Positions 1 through 8,980 of a DNA stretch of 64,000 nt are shown here, in pieces. The notes under the pieces are model-generated. The model searched no databases. It saw only the letters and a list, made by a program, of their open reading frames with translations, and was not told the origin of the DNA. The position numbers and the translations under genes are program-made. The stretch lies in assembly GCA_964586235.1 (NCBI GenBank), contig CAZPIO010000001.1, positions 1 to 64,000 of the forward strand, written 5' to 3'. Position 1 is the first letter of the stretch; every line of letters starts with the position of its first letter. This DNA is from JAUCQB01 sp964586235. GTDB lineage: Bacteria > Planctomycetota > Phycisphaerae > UBA1845 > PWPN01.

Positions 1-689
1 CGCAGCGAATGGCTGCCCTCGCCCTGATGGCGGGCGCGGTGGCCCACCACTTCACTAACCTGCTCGGCGGGGCCATGACCGCGATGGACTTCGCCCAGGA
101 CGCCGGCGATCCGGACATGCTTCGCCGGGCGCTCAAAACCGCCATGTCGGCCCTGACCCGGGTGAGCGGGCTGACCCACGGGCTGCTCGCGTTTGCCGAA
201 GGCGATCACATCGAGAGCCCCGTCGGTGACGCAGCCACCGCGATCCAGCAGTTCGTCTCCCGCCTCCGAAGCGAATGGGCCAGGCAGAACATCGTTCTTG
301 AAACCGACCTGCAGGTTCACGGCGCGCGGCTGCCGACCAGGCTCTTCCTGATCATTCTCGAAGTCCTGACCACCAACGCATGCGAGGCCATGGTCGAAGG
401 GGGCACCCTGCGGATCGAACTCAAGAAGGGCCCCGGGACCACGGTCATCCTGCGGGTCTGCGACACGGGAGCAGGAATACCCGAAGAGCAGCTCCGCCAC
501 GTTTTTGAACCTTTTTTCACCACCAAGCGCGCGACCAGCCCCGATGAGCCCGAGCACCTTGGCCTGGGGCTCGCGGTCGTTCACGGCATCATCAAGGATC
601 TGGGAGGGACGATCACGCTGGAACCCCGAGAGCCGGCCGGCATCGTCTGCACCGTCTGCCTGCCGGTCACGATCGAGCCTGCCCGTTGA
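1..689 (+). CDS. Sensor histidine kinase, C-terminal part (5' end outside window)
   Basis: The reading frame is open to the left edge, so the N-terminal sensor region is missing. What remains is a transmitter core: an H-box of the form VAHHFTNLL near the left edge, an N-box (LTTNACEAM), a G1 box (DTGAGIPEE), an F box (FEPFFTTK) and a G2 box (LGLGLAVVHGIIKDLGG). It should autophosphorylate on His and pass the phosphate to a response regulator that is not in the window. The residue after the phospho-accepting His, normally Glu or Asp (HEIRN, HDFNN), is His here. No partner gene follows, since the next gene is a DUF1571 protein. The assignment as the HisKA/HATPase family is secure; the signal is unknown. 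Confidence 0.9.
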   Translation, partial: QRMAALALMAGAVAHHFTNLLGGAMTAMDFAQDAGDPDMLRRALKTAMSALTRVSGLTHGLLAFAEGDHIESPVGDAATAIQQFVSRLRSEWARQNIVLETDLQVHGARLPTRLFLIILEVLTTNACEAMVEGGTLRIELKKGPGTTVILRVCDTGAGIPEEQLRHVFEPFFTTKRATSPDEPEHLGLGLAVVHGIIKDLGGTITLEPREPAGIVCTVCLPVTIEPAR

Positions 690-714
690 ACCCGTCGCAC
701 GCGCCGTCCATCCT

Positions 715-742
715 CCCGGCGGGCGTGGCCGGGCAAGGTTTT
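715..742 (+). terminator. Possible intrinsic terminator after the kinase gene
   Basis: A six-base stem (cccggc 715-720 / gccggg 728-733) is followed within a few bases by a run of five T (738-742). It lies about 25 bases after the kinase stop codon. The stem is short, so this is only a candidate. Confidence 0.35.
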
Positions 743-1271
743 TCACCCCCTTTTGGGCGCCCGGTATTGGCACGAGACAGGTCCATATCCGTGGGCCCGC
801 CAAGGTAACCTCCAGTGCAGCCGGAGCTTAACTCTGCGTGTACAAAAGAGTGTGGGGGCTTTCCGGCAAAGGCGAAAAAAGTGCCGAATCCCCTTGTCTG
901 TCGCGATTTATATTGTACGGGGTCTTACGGGGAGATATCATGGCGATGCTTGGTGGGTCCGAGTATGAGGCTCGTTCACTCATTGGGGGCATGCATGCGG
1001 GACAGTCTCCTCGTTGGCGCTGCGGGGAACGAGCAAACCGGCCGTCCCAAAAAAATGTTGGGCTCATCCATGATAAAGCCCCCCCTGTGAGGGTGCCGAT
1101 ATGACGTGTGGGCGCTGAGCCTGCGCCCGCTGGAGTCTGCTGTTAGCGGACCCCGGAAACGGATGAGAATTCGGACTCCAGGCACCGTAACAGTGGCAAA
1201 GGTGCCGGTCGCAGGGAAATCGAGAGCCCGTCCGCGCGGTTGCCTCGACGCGGGGGCCTTAGGGTCAGTTT
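743..1271. other. Non-coding stretch upstream of the DUF1571 gene
   Basis: No convincing ORF. A small stem (gggcgc 1110-1115 / gcgccc 1123-1128, loop of 7) lies in the probable leader of the downstream gene. I recognise no known riboswitch core and no clear -35/-10 pair. Confidence 0.4.
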
Positions 1272-2180
1272 ATGTCTAATCGTCAGCCAGGTGATCGTCC
1301 CAGGCGATACACACGCTTGGTCGCCGGAGCGATCCTCGTGGGAGCGCTGCTCTTCCAGTTGCAGGAGTCTCTGAGCCGCCGGCCGCGGGCCTCCTCGGCC
1401 GCCTCGCCGGTGGTCGTGCAGCCGCCGGCCAACGCGGCGTTCGCCTCCATCGCCCTGCCCGACAGTCGCCTGGGCGATTCGCTCGAGGAGCGGGCGGCGC
1501 GGGACCCGATCCAGTTCTTCGACGACGCCATCGCCGGCTACGACCGAACGGTGCGCGATTACACCTGTGTCTTCACCAAGCAGGAACGGCTCGGCGGTAA
1601 GCTCGGCCTGGAGCAGGTGACCAACGCCATGTTCCGCGAGAAGCCGTTCAGCGTCCGTCTCGAGTGGGTCAGGAACGCCGACAAGTGCGACCGTATCCTC
1701 TACGTCGCCGACCAGTGGGTCGAGAACAACCAGCAGATGGCCGTCGTCGAGCCCGGTGCCTTGGCCAGGCTGTTCGTCAGCCACGTGATGCGGCCGATCC
1801 ACGGCAAGGACGCCATGAAATCGTCGCGCCGCACGGTCGACCAGTTCGGCCTGCGAAACGCCCTCGTCCTGGCATCCAGGTACGCCAAGCTCTCGCGCGA
1901 CCGCGGCATCCTCGACTTCAGGTACACGGGCAAGAGCGAGGTCGACGGCCGCGAGACCCTGGTCTTCGAGCGCCGCCTGCCTTACACGAGCGAGGGTGGC
2001 GAATGGCCCGACCGCGTCCTGATCGTCCACATCGACCGGGAGATGGTCGTCCCGACACTGTGCCTCTGCTACGCCGACGACCAGCAGCAGGTCCTGCTCG
2101 GCAAGTACATGACCACGGGCATCAAGCTCAACGTCAACCTCCCCGACTCCACCTTCACCAAGGAAGGCATGGGCCTGTAG
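1272..2180 (+). CDS. DUF1571 domain protein, exported or membrane-anchored
   Basis: 302 residues. The N-terminus has a basic stretch followed by a hydrophobic segment (roughly residues 16-30, LVAGAILVGALLFQLQ), which suggests a signal anchor or signal peptide. The rest matches the DUF1571 pattern: a DYTCVFTKQERLGG motif followed by lines such as FREKPFSVRLEW and LEVDGRETLVFERR-like strands, ending in a short beta-rich tail. DUF1571 proteins are typical of Planctomycetota and have no established function; the fold resembles LolA/LolB-like outer-membrane lipoprotein carriers, so a cell-envelope role is an inference. The ATG at 1272 is the first start after the non-coding gap. The gene stands alone. 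Confidence 0.82.
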   Translation: MSNRQPGDRPRRYTRLVAGAILVGALLFQLQESLSRRPRASSAASPVVVQPPANAAFASIALPDSRLGDSLEERAARDPIQFFDDAIAGYDRTVRDYTCVFTKQERLGGKLGLEQVTNAMFREKPFSVRLEWVRNADKCDRILYVADQWVENNQQMAVVEPGALARLFVSHVMRPIHGKDAMKSSRRTVDQFGLRNALVLASRYAKLSRDRGILDFRYTGKSEVDGRETLVFERRLPYTSEGGEWPDRVLIVHIDREMVVPTLCLCYADDQQQVLLGKYMTTGIKLNVNLPDSTFTKEGMGL

Positions 2181-2210
2181 CCAACCGACGACACCGCGAA
2201 CGCCGGGAAC

Positions 2211-2413
2211 CACGGGGTTTATCCCCGTGGTGCTTCTGCTTGACGAGCCACGGGTCCGCTTTCAGCGCGACTCGCCGTGGCGAGGTTTATCCCCGTGGTC
2301 TTCGACAAACATGTAGGAGCGGCTTGCAGCCGCGATCTGACGAGCCATGAGGTCTATCCCCGTGGTTTTCAACGATCAGTAGGAGCGGCTTGCAGCCGCG
2401 ATCTGACGAGCGC
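2211..2413. repeat. Intergenic dispersed repeats: three 16-bp 'gtttat' units and a 33-bp direct repeat
   Basis: The unit ggtttatccccgtggt occurs at 2217-2232 and 2284-2299, with a one-base variant at 2351-2366; a fourth copy is at 4102-4117. The first copy sits in a perfect hairpin (ccacgggg/ccccgtgg, 2211-2231). A 33-bp sequence that starts gtaggagcggcttgcagccg is repeated exactly at 2313-2345 and 2379-2411; it contains the palindrome gcggc-ttgca-gccgc. This has the character of REP-type intergenic repeats. The rest of the 2181-2613 gap shows no gene. Confidence 0.8.
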
Positions 2414-2523
2414 GGGTGCCCCGTCATTGCGTAGCCCCGAGTCGTCGAGGGGCGAAGCAAGGGTGCGGGACCGAATCGATATCAGCGCAATCTCCAGTCT
2501 GCAATGTCTCGTTTTCCCGGTTT

Positions 2524-2554
2524 GGCTGATAGCTGAACGCTGATCGCTGACCGC
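2524..2554. repeat. Degenerate gctga-rich intergenic repeat
   Basis: A run of imperfect copies of gctga(t/a)(a/c)gc. Related strings occur at 4711-4739, 37971-38002 and 63139-63171. Confidence 0.55.
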
Positions 2555-2613
2555 TTCTCACCTGCCCGCGGATGACCCGGTCACTGACGCGATGGCGCCC
2601 GGGCGCAAGCCGG

Positions 2614-3762
2614 TCACGGATTGATCAAAGCCTCGTTGACGAATACGTCCACGAAGAACGTCCCGGTCCCGTCCTGGCTGAACTCCAGCCTGAGGATGTC
2701 GCTGCAGACGTAGTCGACTCCTTCCTCCAGCACAACGGGCCCGTTGGCCGTAACCACCGTCGTATCCGGCGTGAGGAACAGGAGCGGCTCGATCGTTAGC
2801 GTGTCACCGGTGAAACAGGCCACGTTGAACTCCACTGCCAGGTCGGTGCCCTCCAGGGGCACCAGCGTGCCGAGGCCCAGCAGGAACTCGTCCACGTGAA
2901 CACCTGGGTCGACCTCGAAAGTCGTGTGGTTCACCATGTCGATCCCGAGTACGTCGACGCCGTCCACGCCCGAGGGAGTGATCAGAATGTCGTTAACGAA
3001 CACGTCCGCGACGAACGCCCCGGTCTCATCGTGGCTGAACTCCAGTTCGATGATGTCTCCGCAGATGAAGTCGACTCCTTCCGTCAACCCGATCGGCCCG
3101 TTGGCCGCAAGCACCGGAGTGTCCGGCGTGAGCGACAGGATCGGGTCCACGGTCAAGGCGTCGCCCGCCAGGCAATCCACGTCGAACGCCACGGGCTGAT
3201 CCGTGCCCTCCAGGGGCGCCAGCGTGTCGAGGTCCAGCAGGTACCCGTTTACGTGAACGCGCGGGTCGACCTCGAAAGAGGTGCTGTTCACCAGGTCGAG
3301 CCCGAACGGCGGAGTGATCGAGATGCCGTTCACGAACACGTCCACGAAGAACGTCCCGGTCTCGTTCTCCCTGAACTGCAGCTCGATGATGTCTCCGCAG
3401 ACGAAGTCGACTCCTTCCGTCAACCCGATGGGGCCGTTGGCCGCAAGCACCGGGGTGTCCGGCGTGAGCCACAGGATGGGGTCTACGGTCAACGCGTCGC
3501 CCGCCAGGCAGTCCACGTCGAACGCCACGGGCTGGTCCGTGCCCTCCAGGGGCGCCAGCGTCTCGAGGTCCAGCAGGGACTCGTTCACCTGAACGTGCGG
3601 GTCGACCTCGAACGAGGTGCTGTTCACCAGGTCGAGCCCGAACGGCTCGTTCCCGGTCGGTAGCTCGAATGGGCACCCGGCTCCGGCGCCGACGAGCAGC
3701 ACGCCCGGCGGAAGGCACACGAACAGCAGCAACGCTCGTCTGCGGATTAATGACGTGTACAT
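2614..3762 (-). CDS. Lipoprotein of three tandem copies of one ~112-residue domain
   Basis: 382 residues from the ATG at 3762, chosen because a strong ribosome site (aggagg) lies just upstream and a lipoprotein signal peptide follows: basic MYTSLIRRR, hydrophobic core, then VGAGAGC with Cys at about residue 30. The mature part is three direct repeats encoded by 3307-3642, 2950-3306 and 2617-2949. Each begins with a GLDLVN/GIDMVN line and contains FEVDP, LEGTD, TPDT, ANGP and a closing DVFVN strand. Copies 1 and 2 are nearly identical even at the DNA level; copy 3 has diverged. Acidic, probably beta-sandwich-like and surface exposed. I do not recognise the domain. No operon partners. Confidence 0.78.
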   Translation of the reverse strand: MYTSLIRRRALLLFVCLPPGVLLVGAGAGCPFELPTGNEPFGLDLVNSTSFEVDPHVQVNESLLDLETLAPLEGTDQPVAFDVDCLAGDALTVDPILWLTPDTPVLAANGPIGLTEGVDFVCGDIIELQFRENETGTFFVDVFVNGISITPPFGLDLVNSTSFEVDPRVHVNGYLLDLDTLAPLEGTDQPVAFDVDCLAGDALTVDPILSLTPDTPVLAANGPIGLTEGVDFICGDIIELEFSHDETGAFVADVFVNDILITPSGVDGVDVLGIDMVNHTTFEVDPGVHVDEFLLGLGTLVPLEGTDLAVEFNVACFTGDTLTIEPLLFLTPDTTVVTANGPVVLEEGVDYVCSDILRLEFSQDGTGTFFVDVFVNEALINP

Positions 3763-4205
3763 GGCTCCTCCTGTGCAAGAGGCAGGACTCGCGGCTCCCC
3801 AGAGCATACCCGTTCTGTGAGCGAGATGCTATGCGGACGTGCGTGACTCGGCGCGAAAAGGCCCCGTGAGCTCTCAGACAGCCCATTCAGAACCCCGACC
3901 GTAAGGGAGGGGCTGGGTGGCGCAGGAAGATCAGGCCGAGGACATTGCCTGCACAGCAGGGTGGCATGGCCAAGCCCCGCCTCGCCGGGGCCCCGCCATG
4001 TCTTCCCGACAGGGGCAGTCGCGACGATCCGGAGTCTTGACGAGCCACCCGTCTTCGTTCCGCTACGACGCGGCACGCCGGAGCCTTGGCAGAGGCGGCG
4101 AGGTTTATCCTCGTGGTTTTTCGGCGGACAAGTGACCTCCGGCAGGTCGTGCTCCGCACGCCGTCCGCATCTTCTGCAATCTCGAATCTGCAATCCCACT
4201 CCCCA

Positions 4206-4319
4206 GGCCGAAGGCCTGCCACAACAGTAGCCGGCGGCAACGCCGCCGGACGTCTCCAGCCCCGTGGTACCCGAAGGCTGCAAGCCTTCAACCGCCGGCC
4301 CCAGAATCCCTTCTGGGGC
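4206..4319. repeat. Cluster of four adjacent palindromes
   Basis: Hairpins in tandem: aggcc-gaa-ggcct (about 4206-4218), ccggcggc/gccgccgg (4231-4249), aaggct-gca-agcctt (about 4274-4288) and gccccag/ctggggc (4298-4319). None is followed by a T-run, so they look like repeat elements rather than intrinsic terminators. Confidence 0.65.
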
Positions 4320-4537
4320 TTCCCGGCTCGAGGATTCCTATCCTCCTCATCGCCTCCCGGTCCGGCTGATGGCTCAGAGCTTTGGCTTCTCCGTGTCCTC
4401 CGTGTCTCCGTGTTGAATGGAATAGCCTGACCGGTTCACAGATTTCGCAGATTGCGCAGATGCTGGAGGTTCGATGGGCACACGATCCAGACTCTCCGAA
4501 TCTGTGTTCTGTCTCCTGGCTCTTCTCCCGAGCACCC

Positions 4538-4650
4538 GCCGTGTTATGCCTGCAACGGGACCAGCGGAGATACTCTGCGCGCCCCCCGGGCCACGATGCC
4601 AACCGTGCCCCGGATCGCCGCCAGCCCGCCGTCCCCGGATCTTTGACAAC
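4538..4650. repeat. Dispersed repeat, inverted copy at 48028-48113
   Basis: The segments gtgttatgcc...aacgggaccagcggagatactctg and ccgtccccggatctttga recur in reverse complement at 48028-48113, about 43 kb away. The two ends are conserved and the middle differs. Neither copy encodes a protein. Confidence 0.7.
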
Positions 4651-5086
4651 TGAATCCCTTCAGGAGAAGCGATCAGCAATCAGCGGGATGGATCTGCCTC
4701 GGCCCGGTCTGGCTGATAGCCGAGTGCTGAAAGCTCGCTTTGCGAAACGAACCCATCAAGAGTTAAGCTGGGGAAGTCTTCCTCCATGCCCCTTCTCTGC
4801 TATCCGCAATATGCAATCTGCAATTTACCCGCCCCGTGTCCCTCGTCCCCCGCGCGGCCCCGCCGCGCCAAACGAACCCATCTTCAAAAGCTAAGATGGA
4901 GAACCCCCGTCTTCTTCTTTCCGCGTCTCGGTCTCGGAGTTTACCCGCCGTGGCGGGCGTCTCCGTGTCGGAGTTCACCCGTCCTGGTCGCCGTGGCGAC
5001 CGTGGCGGGTGTCCCCGCATCTCCCCGTCGGAGCGTCCATGGCCCCGGCCCAGTATGATAGACGGCCGCCTCTGGAGGACCTGATC

Positions 5087-5770
5087 ATGAGAAAGCTCAT
5101 CTGTGTCCCATGTCTGATCGTCGGGTGGCTGGTGGCAACAATGCTGGGAGCCGACAGGCCCGCCTCGATGCCGGAGCGCCGCGAACCGCTTCCGCCACCG
5201 GATGTCAACGGCAAAATGACGCTCGAACAGACCATCGCCATGCGGCGTTCCATTCGGGATTTCGCCGCCAAGAGCCTCACCCGCGAGCAGATCGGCCAGC
5301 TCTGCTGGGCCGGCCAGGGCATCACGGACCCGTCCACCGGCTACCGCGCCGCCCCCTCGGCCGGGGCCCTCTATCCCATCGAACTCTACCTCGTGACCGC
5401 CGCCGGCGTCGAGCATTATCTGCCTCGCGAACACGCCCTGGAGACGCATCTGGCCGGCGATCTCCGCCGTCAGCTTCAGCGGGCGAGCCTGGATCAGAAA
5501 ACGATCGGCGAAGCACCGTTGATCGTCGTCGTAACGGCCGTGGTCAGCCGCTCTGCGGGTAAATATGGCAGTAATACTGATAAATACTGTCTATTAGAAG
5601 CAGGCCACGTCGCCCAGAACATCCTCCTCCAGGCTACCGCCCTGCATCTCGGGGCCGTGCCCGTCGGCGCTTTCGACGACCAGTCCGTGGCCGGGATCCT
5701 GCGTCTGCCCGGCGACCACCGCGCAGTCTACCTGCTGCCGATCGGTCATCCTCGCGGAGTCGGCGGTTGA
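5087..5770 (+). CDS. SagB-type nitroreductase-family dehydrogenase, probably exported
   Basis: 227 residues from the ATG at 5087, preceded by a ggagg site and followed by a signal-like segment (KLICVPCLIVGWLVATMLGA). The body shows the SagB/ThcOx pattern of FMN-dependent oxidoreductases: RRSIRDF near the start, RAAPSAGALYPIELYLV in the middle, and LLEAGHVAQNILLQATALHLGAVPVGAF towards the end. SagB proteins oxidise azolines in peptide natural products, but stand-alone members are common and no cyclodehydratase or precursor is nearby. The substrate is therefore unknown. A stretch at about 5562-5602 is strikingly AT-rich compared with the rest of the gene, yet the frame and motif remain intact. 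Confidence 0.85.
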   Translation: MRKLICVPCLIVGWLVATMLGADRPASMPERREPLPPPDVNGKMTLEQTIAMRRSIRDFAAKSLTREQIGQLCWAGQGITDPSTGYRAAPSAGALYPIELYLVTAAGVEHYLPREHALETHLAGDLRRQLQRASLDQKTIGEAPLIVVVTAVVSRSAGKYGSNTDKYCLLEAGHVAQNILLQATALHLGAVPVGAFDDQSVAGILRLPGDHRAVYLLPIGHPRGVGG

Positions 5771-5818
5771 GCCGGGCGCGGTCTGGTGGAGCGGGCTTCC
5801 GGCCCTCACCGCTGAGCC

Positions 5819-8446
5819 TTGCACGCACAGCCCGCCTTGAAACGACAGTCGTCGCCGGATAGTCTCACCGCCATGCTCAGCCCCGGTTCTTCCCTTGCGG
5901 TGTGTGGTCTTGCCGTCTTCATGGCCGCGATGCCAACGGCCGGACAAGCCCAGCTCGACAAAGCACCGGTCGCGGCATCCGCGCCGGCAACGGCCGTGCG
6001 CTGGTCTCATCCCGCCGGAATCGTTACCGACGACACCATCGCCGAGGTCAAATCCAAGATCGCAACGCGTGAATGGGCGCGCAACGTCTACGCCGACCGT
6101 CGAAAAACTCTGGCCGCCTGGGTCGACGTCCCGTACGAGCGCCTCAAGAGCGTGTTCCCGAAAAAGCGCGGCAACGTGTACCACAACTTCTCCTGCCCCG
6201 CCGATCGCAGTCGCCTGACCTTCGATCCATTCACCTCGGATAACTTCAAATGCCCCTCCTGCGGCAAGAGCTACCCGGCCGACACGAACGCCGGCATTTA
6301 TCCCGCGACAGAGCGCTACCACGGCACGATGCACGACGGCTGGGCCTGCCTGTTCTACCTGGAGGCCGGGTCGGCTGCGGCCGACATGGGCCTCGTCGGC
6401 CGGATCGAGGGCCCCGACGCCGATCGTTTCGTGCAACGCGGCATCGACATCCTCTTGCTCCACGCCGACACCATCGAACGGCTGGTCACAAAACGCGACA
6501 AGGATCCCCAGATGTCCGTGCTGCTCACCTACCACCGCGAGGGCGACAACAAGGTGCTCAACGACCTTGCCCGCGCCTACGAGCTGCTGCGTGATCGCAT
6601 GACCGCCGATCAGCGGACGCGCTTCGAGAAGGGGGTCTTGCAGCGCATGCTCGACGACATCATGATCGAGCCCATCTACCGATACAACCACAACAATCTC
6701 TACCAGTGGCACCGCACGATCGTCCAGACGGCCCTCGCGCTGGAGCGTGCCGACCTGATCGACTGGGCCTTCGGCTGCGGCCGGTTCGACCCCGCCCATC
6801 AACCCGAGCATCGCAGCATCCGCCGCCTTGTGGCAACTCACTTCAAGCCCGACGGCGCCTATTGGGAGATGTGCTCCGGCTATCACCTCTATCCGCTCCA
6901 TGCCTTCTGCGAGTTCGCGGTGTTATCGAGAAACCTCGCGAGCATGGATCCGCAGCGTTTTCCCCCCGGCCTCTACGACCTGACCGGAAAGGACAGCGAA
7001 GGCGGACAGGTGATCCACCGCGCCCTCGAATGGTTCATGTCCATGGCCATGCCCGATCGGACCATGCCCACGATCGGCGACTCGATGGCCCCCCGTGCCG
7101 GCATGGACGATTACTACGACACCGCCGAGGTCGGATATCGCTATTTCGGTCTGGAAAGCGTCGGCGACTATGAGCGCCTTCGCAACGGCCACAGGAGCTG
7201 GGCCGCATTGCTCTACGGCGCCCCGGACATCACCCGTCACTCGACGCCGTTTACCAGTTCATATCTGTCCAGCGGCTGGGTCTCGCTGCGCAGCGAGTGG
7301 AACGGCAACCAGGCGTGGATCGGACTCAACGCCCTTATCCCCGGTGGCGGCCATCAGCACGCCGACCGCCTCGGCCTGCTCAGCTATTCTCATGGCTCGC
7401 TCCTGGTCCTGGAAAAGGCCACGCCCTACAACGAATCCGTCACCCGTACACTCGGCACCTTCTCTCAATCGCACAACACCGTCATTGTCGACATGACCAG
7501 CCAGAAGCAGGGCGAGGCCCTCAAGGGCGATGAGATTCCCAAGGTGGCCTTCTTCTTCACCTCGCCCGTTGTCCAGTATGCCGAGCTTCATGCGGATCAC
7601 CTCTATCCGCAGACAACCATGTATCGTCGTTGCGTGGCCCTGATCGAGGACGTCTGCGTCGATCTGTTCCGCGTTCGCGGCGGCAAGGTTCACGATTGGA
7701 TGATCCATCACGCGGGCCCCGCGCCGAGTCTCTCAATCCCGATGCAAGATGGGCTCCTCGAGCCGGCCGCTTGGCTTGCCAACGGCACGCAGAAGGTCCG
7801 CCGCGCCTCGACCGGCGACACATGGAACGTCCGCTGGACGCTCGGCGGTGTGACCTCGCGAATCACCATGCTCGGCGCCCCGGCAACGGAAGTCTACGCG
7901 CTGGAAACCTACCCGGTCGACAACGCGGTCATCACCCCGGAGCATCCGCCGTGCCAGACCCTCTGCATCCGCCGGCACGATGACGTGCCGTTCCTCGCCA
8001 TCCACGACGCCTGGCGGGACTCCCCGAATCTGCAGACGGTTGAACAAGCCGTCGGCGCCGATGCCGTCCGGATCAGGACGGCCGCGAACACGTATTACAT
8101 CCTCTACGGCTCCGGACACGCGGACTTCGGTGACGGTGTCTCTCTCCGCAGCAACGCGGTATTTACCCTGCTACGCAATCGTAATGGTGTGGCCTTTGTC
8201 GGGGGAACCGCCGTGGAGATGGATACGCCCGAGGGCAAGCTCATTGTCCGGTGCGATCGTAGCGCAAGCATCTCGGCCGAATACTCGGCCGGTACCCTCG
8301 TCTTCGAAACCTCCGGCGACATCCAGTACGAAACCCGCGCCGGCCGCAACCTCCACCCCCCGCCCGCTGACGTCCCCCCAACCTTCGACGGCACACTCTG
8401 GCAGATCAATACCCAGAAACGTCGAATCGCCGGCCGGATCGAGTAG
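5819..8446 (+). CDS. Secreted heparinase II/III-like polysaccharide lyase
   Basis: 875 residues if the TTG at 5819 is used; the ATG at 5873 is an alternative. I keep the upstream start because it supplies Lys-Arg before the hydrophobic signal segment (SSLAVCGLAVFMAAMPTAGQAQ). The N-terminal half is the alpha-helical lyase domain, with NLYQWHRTIVQTALALER and PDGAYWEMCSGYHLYPLHAF. The second half is the beta-sheet heparinase II/III C-terminal domain, with GGGHQHADRLGLLSYSHG and SQSHNTVIVD. A CPSCGKSYP motif near residue 145 may bind zinc. The family cleaves acidic polysaccharides by beta-elimination; the actual substrate (alginate, heparin-like, ulvan-like) cannot be told. It would act in the periplasm or outside. 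Confidence 0.82.
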   Translation: MHAQPALKRQSSPDSLTAMLSPGSSLAVCGLAVFMAAMPTAGQAQLDKAPVAASAPATAVRWSHPAGIVTDDTIAEVKSKIATREWARNVYADRRKTLAAWVDVPYERLKSVFPKKRGNVYHNFSCPADRSRLTFDPFTSDNFKCPSCGKSYPADTNAGIYPATERYHGTMHDGWACLFYLEAGSAAADMGLVGRIEGPDADRFVQRGIDILLLHADTIERLVTKRDKDPQMSVLLTYHREGDNKVLNDLARAYELLRDRMTADQRTRFEKGVLQRMLDDIMIEPIYRYNHNNLYQWHRTIVQTALALERADLIDWAFGCGRFDPAHQPEHRSIRRLVATHFKPDGAYWEMCSGYHLYPLHAFCEFAVLSRNLASMDPQRFPPGLYDLTGKDSEGGQVIHRALEWFMSMAMPDRTMPTIGDSMAPRAGMDDYYDTAEVGYRYFGLESVGDYERLRNGHRSWAALLYGAPDITRHSTPFTSSYLSSGWVSLRSEWNGNQAWIGLNALIPGGGHQHADRLGLLSYSHGSLLVLEKATPYNESVTRTLGTFSQSHNTVIVDMTSQKQGEALKGDEIPKVAFFFTSPVVQYAELHADHLYPQTTMYRRCVALIEDVCVDLFRVRGGKVHDWMIHHAGPAPSLSIPMQDGLLEPAAWLANGTQKVRRASTGDTWNVRWTLGGVTSRITMLGAPATEVYALETYPVDNAVITPEHPPCQTLCIRRHDDVPFLAIHDAWRDSPNLQTVEQAVGADAVRIRTAANTYYILYGSGHADFGDGVSLRSNAVFTLLRNRNGVAFVGGTAVEMDTPEGKLIVRCDRSASISAEYSAGTLVFETSGDIQYETRAGRNLHPPPADVPPTFDGTLWQINTQKRRIAGRIE

Positions 8447-8527
8447 ACAGGGGACCCTCCACAAGCCTCTTCGACCGATACTCCGCTCAACGTCGGCTTT
8501 GCCGCGGAGGGCGCAGGCTGAGTCATA

Positions 8528-8980
8528 TCAAGGGGAAGCGCGAAGGACTTGCTCAGGTGTGAAAACAACTACCTCAGCAAACCGAGTGAAATCAGGGGCG
8601 TTGAATGTCAGGATGTGCCGCAGCCCATGCCGGATCATTGCTGCGACGAGCCGAGTATCGTGCGCGGCCTTACCCTTGACCTGGTATTGAGCTGCCAGCC
8701 TTTCCCACTCGGGGAAGATGGCACGTTCGTCGCGGAGAATCGCAAACAGCCGTTTGATCTGGGCAAGCTTCTGCTCGACCTCCGGCGGGGCCATGCCAAG
8801 ACCATTGGCATCGACAGGGCGCGTACAGACAGCCCAGTACTCGTATATCACCTGGGGGACGATACAGGGCTCATTGCCTTGAGCCCCGATGGCCTTCACA
8901 GCCTGGATTGCTGTGCGGTGCTGCGCGTGCGCGGGCTGGGCCGCACGAGTCAGGATGTTCGTGTCGAGAAGGATTCTCAT
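8528..8980 (-). CDS. PIN-domain toxin (VapC-like ribonuclease)
   Basis: 150 residues. The start at 8980 (MRILLDTNILTR) overlaps the antitoxin stop in an ATGA arrangement, which indicates translational coupling. The PIN fold is shown by the N-terminal LLDTNIL Asp, a central Glu in VIYEYW, an Asp in HDTRLVAAM and the closing LTFNAPDFTRF Asp. Such enzymes cut RNA with Mg2+ bound by these acidic residues. It lies downstream of a small acidic protein, the usual antitoxin-toxin order. Its RNA target is not predictable. Confidence 0.88.
   Translation of the reverse strand: MRILLDTNILTRAAQPAHAQHRTAIQAVKAIGAQGNEPCIVPQVIYEYWAVCTRPVDANGLGMAPPEVEQKLAQIKRLFAILRDERAIFPEWERLAAQYQVKGKAAHDTRLVAAMIRHGLRHILTFNAPDFTRFAEVVVFTPEQVLRASP

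Larger units (their letters stand above)
3763..5086. other. 1.3-kb repeat-rich non-coding region
   Basis: The ORFs here are short, overlap each other in every frame and have no signal or family features, so I call none. The DNA is a patchwork of repeats: a copy of the 16-bp ggtttat unit (4102-4117), a palindrome cluster (4206-4319), a block shared in inverted orientation with 48028-48113 (4538-4650), a GC-rich block near 3958-4003 that resembles 47757-47800, several gcaatctgcaat-like strings and two aaacgaacccatc strings (about 4745 and 4868). The last 50 bases lead into the SagB-type gene. Confidence 0.65.

Noticed and set aside
1143..2213. 356-codon minus-strand ORF
   Set aside because: It is antisense to the DUF1571 gene and lacks features of its own.
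2313..2411. Possible CRISPR repeat pair
   Set aside because: Only two copies, with spacing that includes other repeated strings and no cas genes.
3026..3886. 286-codon and similar ORFs across the repeat lipoprotein
   Set aside because: They are frame-shifted shadows of the triplicated domain; the true frame has a lipobox and a strong ribosome site.
4086..4894. Several 60-170-codon ORFs in the 3.8-5.1 kb gap
   Set aside because: They overlap each other on both strands, contain repeats and have no start signals or motifs.
5594..6901. 435-codon minus-strand ORF
   Set aside because: It crosses two well-supported plus-strand genes (SagB-type and lyase) and shows no motif.
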